Part shown: positions 1 to 10,300 of the stretch, piece by piece
Layout of the letters: every line of letters starts with the position of its first letter
Numbering within the stretch: position 1 is the first letter of the stretch
From: Amphimedon queenslandica
Taxonomy: Eukaryota > Porifera > Demospongiae > Haplosclerida > Niphatidae
Direction of reading: 5' to 3'
Assembly: GCF_000090795.2 (NCBI RefSeq)
Contig: NW_003546336.1
Coordinates: forward strand, 78,008 to 142,007
DNA length: 64,000 nucleotides
Notes under the pieces: model-generated
Told to the model about the DNA's origin: nothing
What the model saw: only the letters and a program-made list of their open reading frames with translations
The model's database searches: none
Made by a program: the position numbers and the translations under genes

Positions 1-1811
1 GAAGATACGCTGTGAACATACATGAAGCCATAATAATGCTAACCTCGTTTCATAATAAAATTTAATGTTACTAGATGAACCTATTCCAACATCATTAATA
101 GGAGAAACTGATACATTATTCAATATACAAGGATCAGGGTTAGTAGTTAATGTAATATTAGTATTATCATCAGTAGTAGTAATGTTCACTAATCCATTGA
201 CTATATAGTATCCAGTGATAGGTACATTATCCAGTGTATAAGGAGCTGTCCATGTTAATAATACACTGGATCCATTAATAAAGGTATAATCCAGATCAAC
301 AACACTATCCAATAGACCTAAAGAAGTGAATAACTAGGTAAGTGTAAACATTGCTAGTCATCATTAATTATGAAAAAATACCATGATCATACACCTCTTG
401 AGTAAATAATAAATATTAGAATCTACAATCTACTAGCTCTTCTCCTTAGTGTTATAGTGTAAAATAATTATACTAAATTAAATATTGTTTTCCAATAGTA
501 AAGGAGTGAGGTGCAGGGGCGTATATAGAAATTCAGAAAGGGGGGTGCTGAGGGCATGCTTAAGCGCGCTCCGCAATTTTGGCTACACCCCCTTTTTACA
601 GCAGTAAAATGGCATTTTCCTTCATTTTCGTAAATTTTGGGTGGGGTCAAGATAATTTCAAGCATACTGGTTCTTCTGATCACTTCTTAAAGCACTGGAA
701 ACTGCTGAAATATGATCAGGGGGCTAGATAACTTTGTTAAGAGGCTTGGTAGTGATGCAAGAGTCCAGGACTTGAGTGATTTTTTTCTGAGCCCAGCCAT
801 GAGGGGGTGCTCAAGCCCCCCCTTGGATATGTCACTGGGATGAGACTAAAACGAGACCAATTGAAATAGACTTGAAAAATTAGTGTGGGGCTCACTAATG
901 TGCATATCAATGTCAAGCCCCATTACCCAATTTGGTAGGAGGGTTGTTACTCTGAGATGGGCCCACGGATGGGAATTTTGCTCCGATACTTGAGGTAGTA
1001 GGGCTTGACAAAGGCATATCAGGGGCGGATCCAGGATTTTGGAAATGGGAGGGTTGTAAAATAAAATGGCATGCAAAGCGCTCCGCGATTTTGACCACAC
1101 CCCTTTTTTTGGAGCGATTTTGTGGTTAAAATCACGGTAAAATTAACATTTCCCCCATTTTTGGAGCTCTTGTTTTGTTAAGTATATTCATTAACCACAG
1201 TAATGTTGCTATATAAACTAGGTGGTTAGCACTTCTACCACTATTGCAGCAATGAAAACATTAAAATTTATGAGTCAGAATGTCTTGGGGGTTCCAACCC
1301 CAGCAACCCCCCCCCCCTAGATCCGCCCCCTAGATCCGCCACTGCACATAAAGGCTGGTTTACAATAACACAATGGCTATTACTCTAACCTTGTATCATT
1401 AATATTGTTGTATTACTGAATGCTATATCAGCAGGTTTATCAGTAAGAGCTCTACACTTCACTTCAGTATTATTATTATTATCATAGGCTATTGCTTGTA
1501 GCTCTGCTTCTCTAGTACCACCATTATTAGATACTGTCTCACTGAATCCTTTAGCTTTAACATCTATGTTAGTAGCTGGTGTATTATTAACCCTGAAGGA
1601 AAGATCATCACCAATTCCTTCACAAGAGAAGACAATAGTAGAGTTGAGTGTTGTATTAATAGATACTGGCTGCACTGTTATATCTATTATATATAATAAA
1701 AAAGAATGAGATAAAATGAAATAAAAATTATGTACCCTATATATATTAGATCTACTTACCAGAACAATCAATGTATTGCAGCAAAAGAAGGAAAATTAGA
1801 TTCAAGACCAT
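1..1811 (-). CDS. Ig/FN3 type I membrane receptor, minus-strand paralog (partial, runs off left edge)
   Basis: Exons read on the minus strand: 1811-1760, 1683-1390, 317-44, and the start of a fourth at 9-1. Exon 1 encodes a signal peptide beginning MVLNLIFLLLLQYIDCS. Exon 2 is one Ig-like domain with the FSCEG and VKC cysteine pair. Exon 3 is an FN3 domain with the LLTWTAPYTLDNVPITGYY strand pattern. Donors and acceptors are GT/AG. It is a near copy of the plus-strand gene at 2126-6670, sharing exon boundaries and even the 34-bp intron after the FN3 exon. The FN3 exon is 274 nt against 279 nt in the plus copy, from two in-frame 3-nt losses plus one extra base just before the donor. It therefore ends in a different phase, and whether the next exon compensates lies outside the window. 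Domain family is clear; ligand and role are unknown. Confidence 0.8.
505..842. repeat. Dispersed element in receptor intron (GGGGCGTATATAG start)
   Basis: The segment begins with AGGGGCGTATATAGAAATTC and ends with G-rich then CCCCC-rich sequence before GGATATGTCACTGGG. It contains AGCGCGCTCCGCAATTTTGG, also seen in altered form in the element at 1013-1346. It has the look of a short non-autonomous DNA element and sits in the intron between the Ig and FN3 exons of the minus paralog. The corresponding intron of the plus paralog lacks it. Ends are approximate. Confidence 0.45.
1013..1346. repeat. Non-autonomous TIR element with GGCGGATC ends
   Basis: Starts AGGGGCGGATCCAGGATTTT and ends CCTAGATCCGCCACTG, which is its inverted complement. 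The 3' end is locally duplicated (CTAGATCCGCC twice). It lies in the same intron of the minus receptor paralog as the element at 505-842 and is absent from the plus paralog, so it inserted after the gene duplication or was lost from one copy. Confidence 0.6.
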
Positions 1812-2125
1812 TCTTAAAGACAAAACTATCTGTATGACAAAACAGAGGACAAAAACAGTGACTTGACAGCGACGCGTCGACTAGTCTAAGAGGAAGGAGT
1901 GGCCACGTTTCATGCAAGCTAACTAGCATGATACAGCAAGCATAGCTCGATCATAAATAGAATAGTTATCATAAAATCTAGACTACTACAAACACATACG
2001 TGCAGGTCAGCTGACTAGCACAGTTGTTTTATGCATAGATACAGTGTCTATGGTTCTTGCCCCTTATAGAGAGACTAGACGGCGAGGCTATATCAGCAGT
2101 ACGGCCCGTACAACTCACATCAATA
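1812..2125. promoter_or_regulatory. Shared 5' interval between divergent receptor genes
   Basis: These 314 bp separate the two start codons of the head-to-head Ig/FN3 genes and must hold both 5' UTRs and promoters. I see no convincing TATA box and no clear internal palindrome. The promoter role is inferred from position only. Confidence 0.5.
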
Positions 2126-4597
2126 ATGGTCTGCGTTTCTGTAACTATAAGGACTATGTTTTTAATTGCACTTTGTCTTCAGTTGTTTGATTGTGCTAGT
2201 GAGTTCATATAAAATACTACAATAACATAATACAATTAATAATAGGTATAACTGTTCAGCCGGTGTCTATTAATACAACTCTCAACTCTACTGTTGTCTT
2301 CTCTTGTGAAGGAACTAATGATGAACTTGTTGTCAGAGTTAATAATGAACAAGCTACTAATAGAGATCTTAAACGCAAAGGATTTAGTGTAACAACATCA
2401 ACTATAAATAATGGTGGTGCTGAAAGAGCAGAGCTAACAGCGATAGCCTATGATTATAATAATAATACTGAAGTGAAGTGTATAGCTATTACTGATGAAC
2501 CTCCTGATACAGTATTCAGTAATATAGCAATATTAATGATACAAGGTTAGTGTGTCTTTGTGTAAAAAATGGAAAATGGAAGACTTTTAGGCCACTCCAA
2601 TATAATTCATAATTATCTTTCTTGTACCTGACTCAGGCTGCCTGTGTGGTGTCGCATCATAATTTACAATGTATTACGCATGCAGTTTAGCTTTAAGCAC
2701 ACAAACTTGCTTGCATCAGGAACAGGAAACAGTGGAATAATTATTATGTTGGAGTAGCCTTATAGAAGTACTTTCAGCTGGATTCATGAGTATTAAAAAC
2801 ATTGGCTGCAAATAAAAGTCAGGAATAGGCTGAAAGCAATAAAAATTTTACCACAAAAATAATCTTACTAAAAATTTTTAAAACATTCTAAAATTTTTGT
2901 GACTGGTCAAATTGATCAGCTTTGAACCATTGACAAGAACAGTTTGGGAAGCTATACTTATCACCAAAAAAACTATATCAGTCAACAAAGCTTTTTTGCA
3001 AATTTGCATGCAATGCATCACCCAGCTCAAAATTAAACATTAGCCGGACTAGTTTTCTTAAAATCCTTCTTTGTATAAGCTATGTAGAATCAATGCATGA
3101 CATTGAACATCCATAACCAAAAAACAAACCTGCAATAATTCTTTTGCACCTGTAAACAAGAATTTGTACAATAGCTATTTTAAATATAAGTATACTATAT
3201 CTGCTTTATAGTATGAGAATAGAGAAAGAGTAAACAGGATATACAATGTCTAAATTCATTTTAGTAAAGCAAATCCTCAAGAATTTAAGATTTTAAAAGA
3301 AATATATACTTTAGGGAGAAAAATTGGAAATTTACAATGTAGCATTAATATTTACAATTCTTGAAGCAGCGCAAACAATTAAGTACAGCAGTGCTAGGTG
3401 AAAAGTTTTGCAGTAATAAATTTTCCATTTGGCCCGGTGTCCATGATTATATAGTAAACCTCATTTACACAAAAATGTAGACTGCAGCCCTAGGATCATT
3501 ATTTTATTTTTTAGGTTTATTGGATAGTGTTGTTGATCTGGATTATACCTTTATTAATGGATCCAGTGTATTATTAACATGGACAGCTCCTTATACACTG
3601 GATAATGTACCTATCACTGGATACTATATACTTGTCAATGGAATAGTGAACATTACTACTACTGATAATAATACTAATATTATAGTATCAGCTACTAATC
3701 CTGATCCTTGTATATTAAATAATGTATCAGTTTCTCCTATTAATGATGTTGGAATAGGTTCATCTAAGAACATTAAATTTTATTATGAAACAGGTTAGCA
3801 TTATTATGGCTTCATGTATGTTCACAGCGTATCTTTCAGTTCCTCTCATTACTCCTCCTGTATCAGTGGTACCAGTAGTTGATGGACAGCAAATATCACT
3901 GAATATCAGTATTGATGTAAGTATATCATTGCATGATAGTACATAATTGCATGCATGACTGTGGGCGAAGATTATGATCACTCCACAGACCAAGTTGCAG
4001 GTTTTATGGTTTTAGACAAGGGTTCTCTAAGCTCATAGTTATTTCCACAAGCTATCTGCCTTATCAAGCCAGTGCAAAGCACCAAAGCCAACAATTTTGC
4101 CAAATGTAGTCAGATTTTTGTGTTTCAAGTTATAGTATCTCTTGAGATATGCAAAAACTTTTCTAAAATGTAACCTTTTTTGTTTTAAAGTGATGATTGC
4201 CTAAAAGTCACCTCCTAAGTTTCCTTTAGGAAGAGTAGCCCAAGTCTATGAACTTCAGATGCTTAAATGGAAGGAATAGAGCCTAAAGCTGGCTTGGCTT
4301 AGTTGTAGGTGTTGTGTTTATTTTGTGGTTAGCATACAACTGTTGTAGAGATAGACCTGATTTCTATCTCCACTACTGTTGCAACAGACATCAGGCTTGA
4401 TAAAATTAAAATTTACTTATAGCAATTATAAGATTTGACAACCCTCAAAGTCAGGTCTAAATTAGCAATCAAAGCGAAGCAAATCAAATAATTTATGCAT
4501 ATTTTATCAAGAATAGATACTCTTGATTTTTCTACTTTACCGTAAATTAATGTAGGAAAGATTTGTAATTTTTTCCAATGGTGTCTCATTTTGCTTA

Positions 4598-4655
<58 letters not shown>

Positions 4656-6670
4656 ATAGGTCAGCATCATATGTAAAGGAGAGTATCCTAATAGTATTGA
4701 TGTTAGTATACTTAATACTGATGACATAGTAATCAAAAATACTAGAATATCAACACAAGTTAATGATCAACTGATGGTTGTAACTGGAAGTACTAGTTCA
4801 ATATTGTTACTTGACATTATTGATACATTTATTGTTAATGTATCCTTGAGTAATGATAAAGGAACTTTTAATGACATGCTATCTTTTGCATTTGGTAAGT
4901 AACTGGTAGTTTTGAAGGGGACATTTTAGCAATTTTTAATTTGGAGAGTTTTAATTTGTGGTATATTGTCAAAAATGGTGTGTTACTGTATAAGATGATT
5001 TGTTGGCGGGAGTTTTCTTTGGTGGTTTTGTGATGGCTAGCTTATATTGGCGGATTTAATATTGGCGGTTTCTAACAATTTAATTATATCCCCACCCTTA
5101 GGCGGGGTTTTACTTAAGCGGTTGTGGTTCGTGGAGAACATTATTATCAGAGAAAGACTGTACCTTTTCTGGAAGATTGTATTCTTTATCACCTGGTTTA
5201 TAAGAGACTGGCTTAAAGAAACATAGCTAGTAAAGCCATGTTAGCTAGCTGCTTTTAACCATGCTTTTAACTAAAATTAATGTGGGTGTGGTCACACGCA
5301 TGAATGGAATTATTGCTTGCGGATTTTATTTTGGCGTTTTTATAAAAATTCGTCAATCCGCCAATATAAAATCCCCATCAACATTTCATCTTATACGGTA
5401 TATTTTGGTGAATGATGCCAAATTAAATTCGTCAAAATTTCCCTCCAAAATTACTAGCTATAAGATTTCATCATCTATATAAACAACTTATACACTAGGT
5501 TTTCTTGGACCAGTTACTAACATTAGCTCTTCAATTGACAACTGTTCTACTATTGATATAACATGGACTGCTCCTACAGTTGATGATAGAGTACCTATAC
5601 TGTATTACGTACTAAGGATATATGATGCTATTACTGGTAGTCTAGTGGATACTGTATCAGTATATGATACCAGTTTTCAGTTTGTGGATAATAATTTATT
5701 TATTCATCGTTATACATATGTTATAACTGGAGTTTATGAGTTAGGAGAAGGAATATCTAATAATGATACATTCTCATATCAAAGAGGTACATACACTTAA
5801 ATAGTTGTTTGTTACACTGTTATAGTACCTAGAGCTGTTGAAAACACATCACTTGACATACTTTCTTATACACAAGATCAAATTATTATCCAGTTCTATA
5901 TTCCAGTATGTTATTTAATATTATTATCATCGGCCTTGCCAGTGATTAGTGTGGGCAAGGACTATAATATGCAGGACAAAATATAGTTTTGAAATCATAC
6001 ATGTAAAACAAAATTAATATTGTTTTTTTTTGTTTTGGCGAGGCCAATGCACCATCGGTGTCTCATTATAATAATTATATTAATTAATAGATAACACTAA
6101 AGTGCACTGGCGAAGCTCCTGAACATGTTACAGTTACTGTAATATGTAATAATGGAACTGATAGCAGTACAACTTACTTAATAAAACAAAAGATCAATAT
6201 AACAGGATTAATAACAGTCCCTCAGTATCAACAGTGTAATATCAGTATTGTATTTAGTAATGAGGCTGGTAGTAGTGAACCATTTATACTAGCATTCGGT
6301 AAGTATAGATGTGTGTCTATATTATATACTCGAGTATTACATTAATAGATACATATCCTACTATCACAAGTGCCACTACTACTGTACCAACATCGACACC
6401 TGTTTCAACAAGTGGTAATATTAATACTGGTTAGTATAATAGATGTAATTACTATAATATGTATTATATGTTATTATAGTTATCATCATATCAATAGTAT
6501 CAGGTGTTGTTATATTATTACTAATATGTCTTATTGTTAGCGTTATTGTTAGTATTATTGTGTGCAAAAATATGAAAAATAAAAAAAATACAAAAAATGA
6601 AGAATGCGAAGGGCTTACTGATGTTACTGAAGGGGAGACAAATGAAGGTGGCAACAATCAAGACCATTAA
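2126..6670 (+). CDS. Ig/FN3 type I membrane receptor (complete, 10 exons, 607 aa)
   Basis: Exons: 2126-2198, 2246-2545, 3515-3793, 3828-3916, 4660-4894, 5499-5786, 5826-5905, 6091-6298, 6349-6429, 6480-6670. The sum is 1824 nt and all phases join. Exon 1 is a signal peptide (MVCVSVTIRTMFLIALCLQL). Exon 2 is one Ig-like domain. Exons 3, 4-5, 6 and 7-8 make FN3-type or Ig/FN3-like sandwiches with many N-x-S/T sites. Exon 9 is a Thr/Ser-rich stalk. Exon 10 encodes a hydrophobic segment of about 27 residues (VIIISIVSGVVILLLICLIV...), then a short Lys-rich and acidic tail ending at TAA. No kinase or other catalytic domain is present, so it is a recognition or adhesion type receptor. A (CA)n tract abuts the acceptor of exon 5. 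The exact number of FN3 folds is uncertain. Confidence 0.85.
2587..2763. repeat. Short TIR element, GGCCACTCCAA ends
   Basis: Left end TTAGGCCACTCCAATATAAT and right end ATTATTATGTTGGAGTAGCC are imperfect inverted complements. Related left ends occur at about 6786 and 39540. It lies in the Ig-FN3 intron of the plus receptor. Confidence 0.5.
4603..4653. repeat. (CA)n microsatellite against a 3' splice site
   Basis: About 25 uninterrupted CA units end 6 bp before the acceptor (ends TATAG) of receptor exon 5. The tract takes the place normally held by the polypyrimidine run. Confidence 0.95.
4984..5400. repeat. TIR element of the TACCGTATA superfamily, 417 bp
   Basis: Left end TACTGTATAAGATGATTTG pairs with right end CATTTCATCTTATACGGTA. 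Subterminal motifs of the TTGGCGG and CCGCCAAT type recur inside. It is a longer member of the TIR group found through the window and lies in a receptor intron. Confidence 0.7.
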
Positions 6671-6682
6671 TGAAGCTACTTG

Positions 6683-6688
6683 AATAAA
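6683..6688 (+). terminator. Poly(A) signal of the plus-strand receptor gene
   Basis: AATAAA lies 12 bp past the stop codon of the Ig/FN3 gene, in an AT-rich 3' flank. Confidence 0.6.
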
Positions 6689-6869
6689 ATTAAAATAGCA
6701 TTGAACTTAAACTAAAAATAATTGGTGCTGTGATGATTTTTGTTAATTGAATACTAAATAAAAATTATCAATTACATAAAAATACAGTAAGGCCACTCCA
6801 ATTGAATTTATAGTTCCTCCTTTCCTGCCCGCTCACTGGAACAAAATTTTTAATACTTGTTATTTTTTC

Positions 6870-6897
6870 GACCTGGGGGCGTAGCCCCCAGGTCGTC
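6870..6897. repeat. Perfect GC-rich hairpin in AT-rich spacer
   Basis: CGACCTGGGGGC is followed by a GTA loop and its exact complement GCCCCCAGGTCG, then TCCTATAAT. The 12-bp arms stand out in surroundings of very low GC. Possible readings are a transposon end hairpin or a transcript-end structure between convergent genes; neither is proven. Confidence 0.7.
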
Positions 6898-7329
6898 CTA
6901 TAATTGTTTTAATTAAGATAATAATACTGTATTAAAAAAAAATTTGATAAAATATATTTTTTAATTTTACTAAAAACTTTTTTAAATGACAAATTCACCT
7001 CAGTACTTGTTGGAATCACTTGATTTCACTATTGTGACAATTTCATACAGATTATACTTAAGGCTACAAATTCTCTTTTTTTACCTTTATCTTTTGATCT
7101 AAAAGCATGATTCTAAAATACAATGAGCATACTGTATTCCCGCAAATAAGGGGCCTACTCAAATAAATGCCTATGGAATGACCCATTGATAACAATTATC
7201 TCTTGTCTGCATGTGTAATTATTAGAATTTTATTCTGACTAGATTGAGTACAAAAAAGTTGTGAAACTAATGAATTTTACTAGCATGAACTATAACATTA
7301 ATAACAATATAAACCGTCAAAATAAAGCA

Positions 7330-10300
7330 TTAAGTCAACCACTCAATATAGTTGGCAGGCACAAGACCTCTCTTCCCTGATGAATTAGTAGCTTGCAACC
7401 AATCTGGCTCCTCAGACTCCACAACTACAGTGAATTATAATTTAAGGAATAATATAGCTAACTATAGATTTTGTTACCATTAATAAATATTTCATCTTCA
7501 CGAAAAGAGAGCTCCAACTCATCTTCAGCCTCACAATCAAATAAAGCCTTGGCACGCCTAGAAAATCATGATAATTATTTATTTAGTCAATACTACTAAT
7601 AGAGTAAAGGTGGGCATCCACTATGCAACTTTGTTGCCAGTACCTTTGATGTGGTTGTGCTACATTATGCATGAAGTTGAGACTCTCTCTACTTCATGTA
7701 ACATGTTGCCCAACCACATCCACAAGTTGCAAGCAACAATGCTGCATAGTGGATGCCCACCTTAAGGACTATCAGCAACACACATGCATATACTGTATAT
7801 ACATGCTTGATACTGTATAGCCAGAGATAATATGTTTCACAGTTATAATTTTTTAGACTTTTTGTGCTACAAAAGGTCTAAACAAAGTTTTGACAGGCTA
7901 GCATTATTGTTAGTTTTTCCAATTACAGTCACAAATGCATTTATATTTACTGCAAGTTCACAGAAAAAGGCCAATTAAGTACTGGCTGTAAGCCTGTTAC
8001 ATTGAGCCCTGATAAAACACACTGAGCTTAATATAATAAGTACCTGCCAGTGCTTGGTTTTACTGGTGGAGATGGAGGGGAACGCCTGCCATCAATTTAT
8101 AATAATAATAATAATATAAAAATAATAAAACCAAACCTTGAGAGTATACTTGGCTTTGCTTCAGAGGGAGGTGGTTCAGGTGGTGATGACTGAGAATGAG
8201 GCTTTGTAGCTGTAGGGGGAGGTTGAGGAGCAATCCTCTGAACAGCTGAAACAAGATACATTACATGTAATAGTAACGTGCAAGGAAGAATGATGCTACT
8301 TACAAGTTTGTCTCTGTGTTGGTACAGGCTTCTTTGATTCTAAATGATCAAACTGACCAGACTCTGGAATTAAATAAATCAAAATTATTTATAATAACAC
8401 TCCTGTTAGATTGTACGTGCATTACAAATAATCAATTTTAATAATTATTATTTTCTTATAATAATTTTTTGTCTAAAAGCTTTGCAAATCACAAAAATTT
8501 AAAAAACTCAGATTCTACAAAAAATTACAGCAATGTCGTACAAGACCAAATACAAGTAAATAATTTTAAAAATTATTTCTGTCAATTTTGATTCCCCAAC
8601 CATTAAACTTTAATAGCTTAAATACATGTACATGTTCATGTATTACCATGTAGAATGTTTCTGTCTTGTCCACTGGTGCTGTAGGCGGGTGGGGTCAGAG
8701 CAACTGACTGCCTCTGTGAGACAGGAGGTGGAGGAATGTCTTTATTACTAACAATCGGTAATACTGAACTAGAACTACTACAATCAATAAATAAAATAGC
8801 AAAAATGACATTAATAGTAATAATAATACAATAAGTACATGTAGTGTATGTTAGAATTGTACTTGATGTAACTGTGCAAATTGCAAAGCTATAAAAACTG
8901 GAAACTTCAGAGGGAACTGATTTCTCAATTTTGTTAAAATCTTTGAAGTTTAAGTTTAGATAATACGCATGTACTGTATTGTAGTGCTTGTCAGCTTATG
9001 AAGCTCATGCTGTTTAGCTCACTTAGCATGCTTTGTGGGGAATCCTGCTCAAGAATATGTAGATCTATGGTATATGCACTGTTTGTGTATGTATAGTACA
9101 TGCATGTACATGTACATGTGTAATAAATTAGTAATAACTAACCTAGCACTCCCTATCATTGACTGTGCTCTCTGCTCCTGGCTCCTCTTAGCAAAGTTAG
9201 CGGCAGATATCTTTACAGGAGCAGCAGGAGGAGGACGCCTGTTCCTAATAGACGGCTCAGATCGTGATAGTTTACTAGTCGTTTTCATTCCTTTGGTTCG
9301 TGGGTAAGGACGATCTTCACGAGCTCCAGGAAACAACTAAAATAGTATCATAATAGAAAGTAAACTTGTGAATCTAATGTACGTGTAAAGTTATGCTATC
9401 TAATTCTTTTAGGTATAAATACAACTATGGATGTACATGTACATGTATCAAGAGAAATCTAATTACATGTATAGTCATGTACATGCAAAGACTCATACCC
9501 AAAACCTTATGCTTGCAGTATTGTATTAGGAACATTTTATAAAAAATGTAAATGTCAATTAATCAAAATTTATATTATTTTTGATACATATACATGTACA
9601 TGTTAAACTAATAGAAAGTTTTGAACCCAATAGGCCCAGGCTTTGTTCATATATTTAAGGTACACTAAAATTAAAATAAATTAAAATATTAGCACCTACA
9701 AGTAGGTGCATACATGTACATGTAATCACTTTATTTTTAACTCCATCGTTTACATACATGTACATGTACCAGGGTTCTGCCTAGAGAAAAATAGAGGTGG
9801 TCAGAGACTAATATTGCTCCTTTTTATTTATGTACACCATACTAGTAGACTACAATATCATGCTTTATGTATGGTTATTAGTATTAATTGGATGGTTGGT
9901 TCATTTGTTGAGGTGGTTGTCCCGACCACCCCTGACCACCATAGGCAGGACTATGATGTACTAACTTACTTCATCAACATGACTGATCATGAATTCAACT
10001 ATAATGTTCTGATAACGAATATCAACAATACTAGCAACAGTTTCATGCTCCGGACGCATCAGCGTGGGACCAAAACAGACTCCAAGATTACTGGCTTTCA
10101 TCAAATTGACGGAACTTAAATCAGCAATGCTACAAATAAGAAAGACATGATAATGAAAGTTTTTATAAGCATAAAGACACATACTGTAATTATAACAATA
10201 AGAACGATCAGTATATAATTCAGTAAACATATGATGTACAGAAATACCGTATAGCGCTTTAATTTTGTGGAGCTAAATTTTCGCGGATTGATAAAAATCA

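Larger units (their letters stand above)
6671..7329. other. Convergent intergenic spacer
   Basis: It separates the 3' ends of the plus receptor and the minus GRAF gene. It holds a GGCCACTCC-type repeat start near 6786, a perfect GC-rich hairpin at 6870-6897, and a possible minus-strand poly(A) signal (TTTATT on plus, 7229-7234) about 95 bp past the GRAF stop. No further gene is visible. Confidence 0.6.
7330..9336 (-). other. GRAF linker and SH3 exons 21-27
   Basis: Exons on minus: 9336-9143, 8777-8647, 8363-8304, 8245-8137, 8085-8044, 7557-7478, 7424-7330. The linker is rich in Ser, Arg and Pro (RNRRPPPAAPVKI, PQPPPTATKP, SPPSPPVKP), likely SH3 ligands. The SH3 reads AKALFDCEAEDELELSF, then EPDWLQATN and KRGLVPANYIEWL, with ALFDC, Trp and PANYIE in place. 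Confidence 0.92.

Noticed and set aside
4413-4736. Antisense 107-codon frame rich in Cys-Val
   Set aside because: It is the translation of the (CA)n microsatellite and lies opposite a receptor exon.
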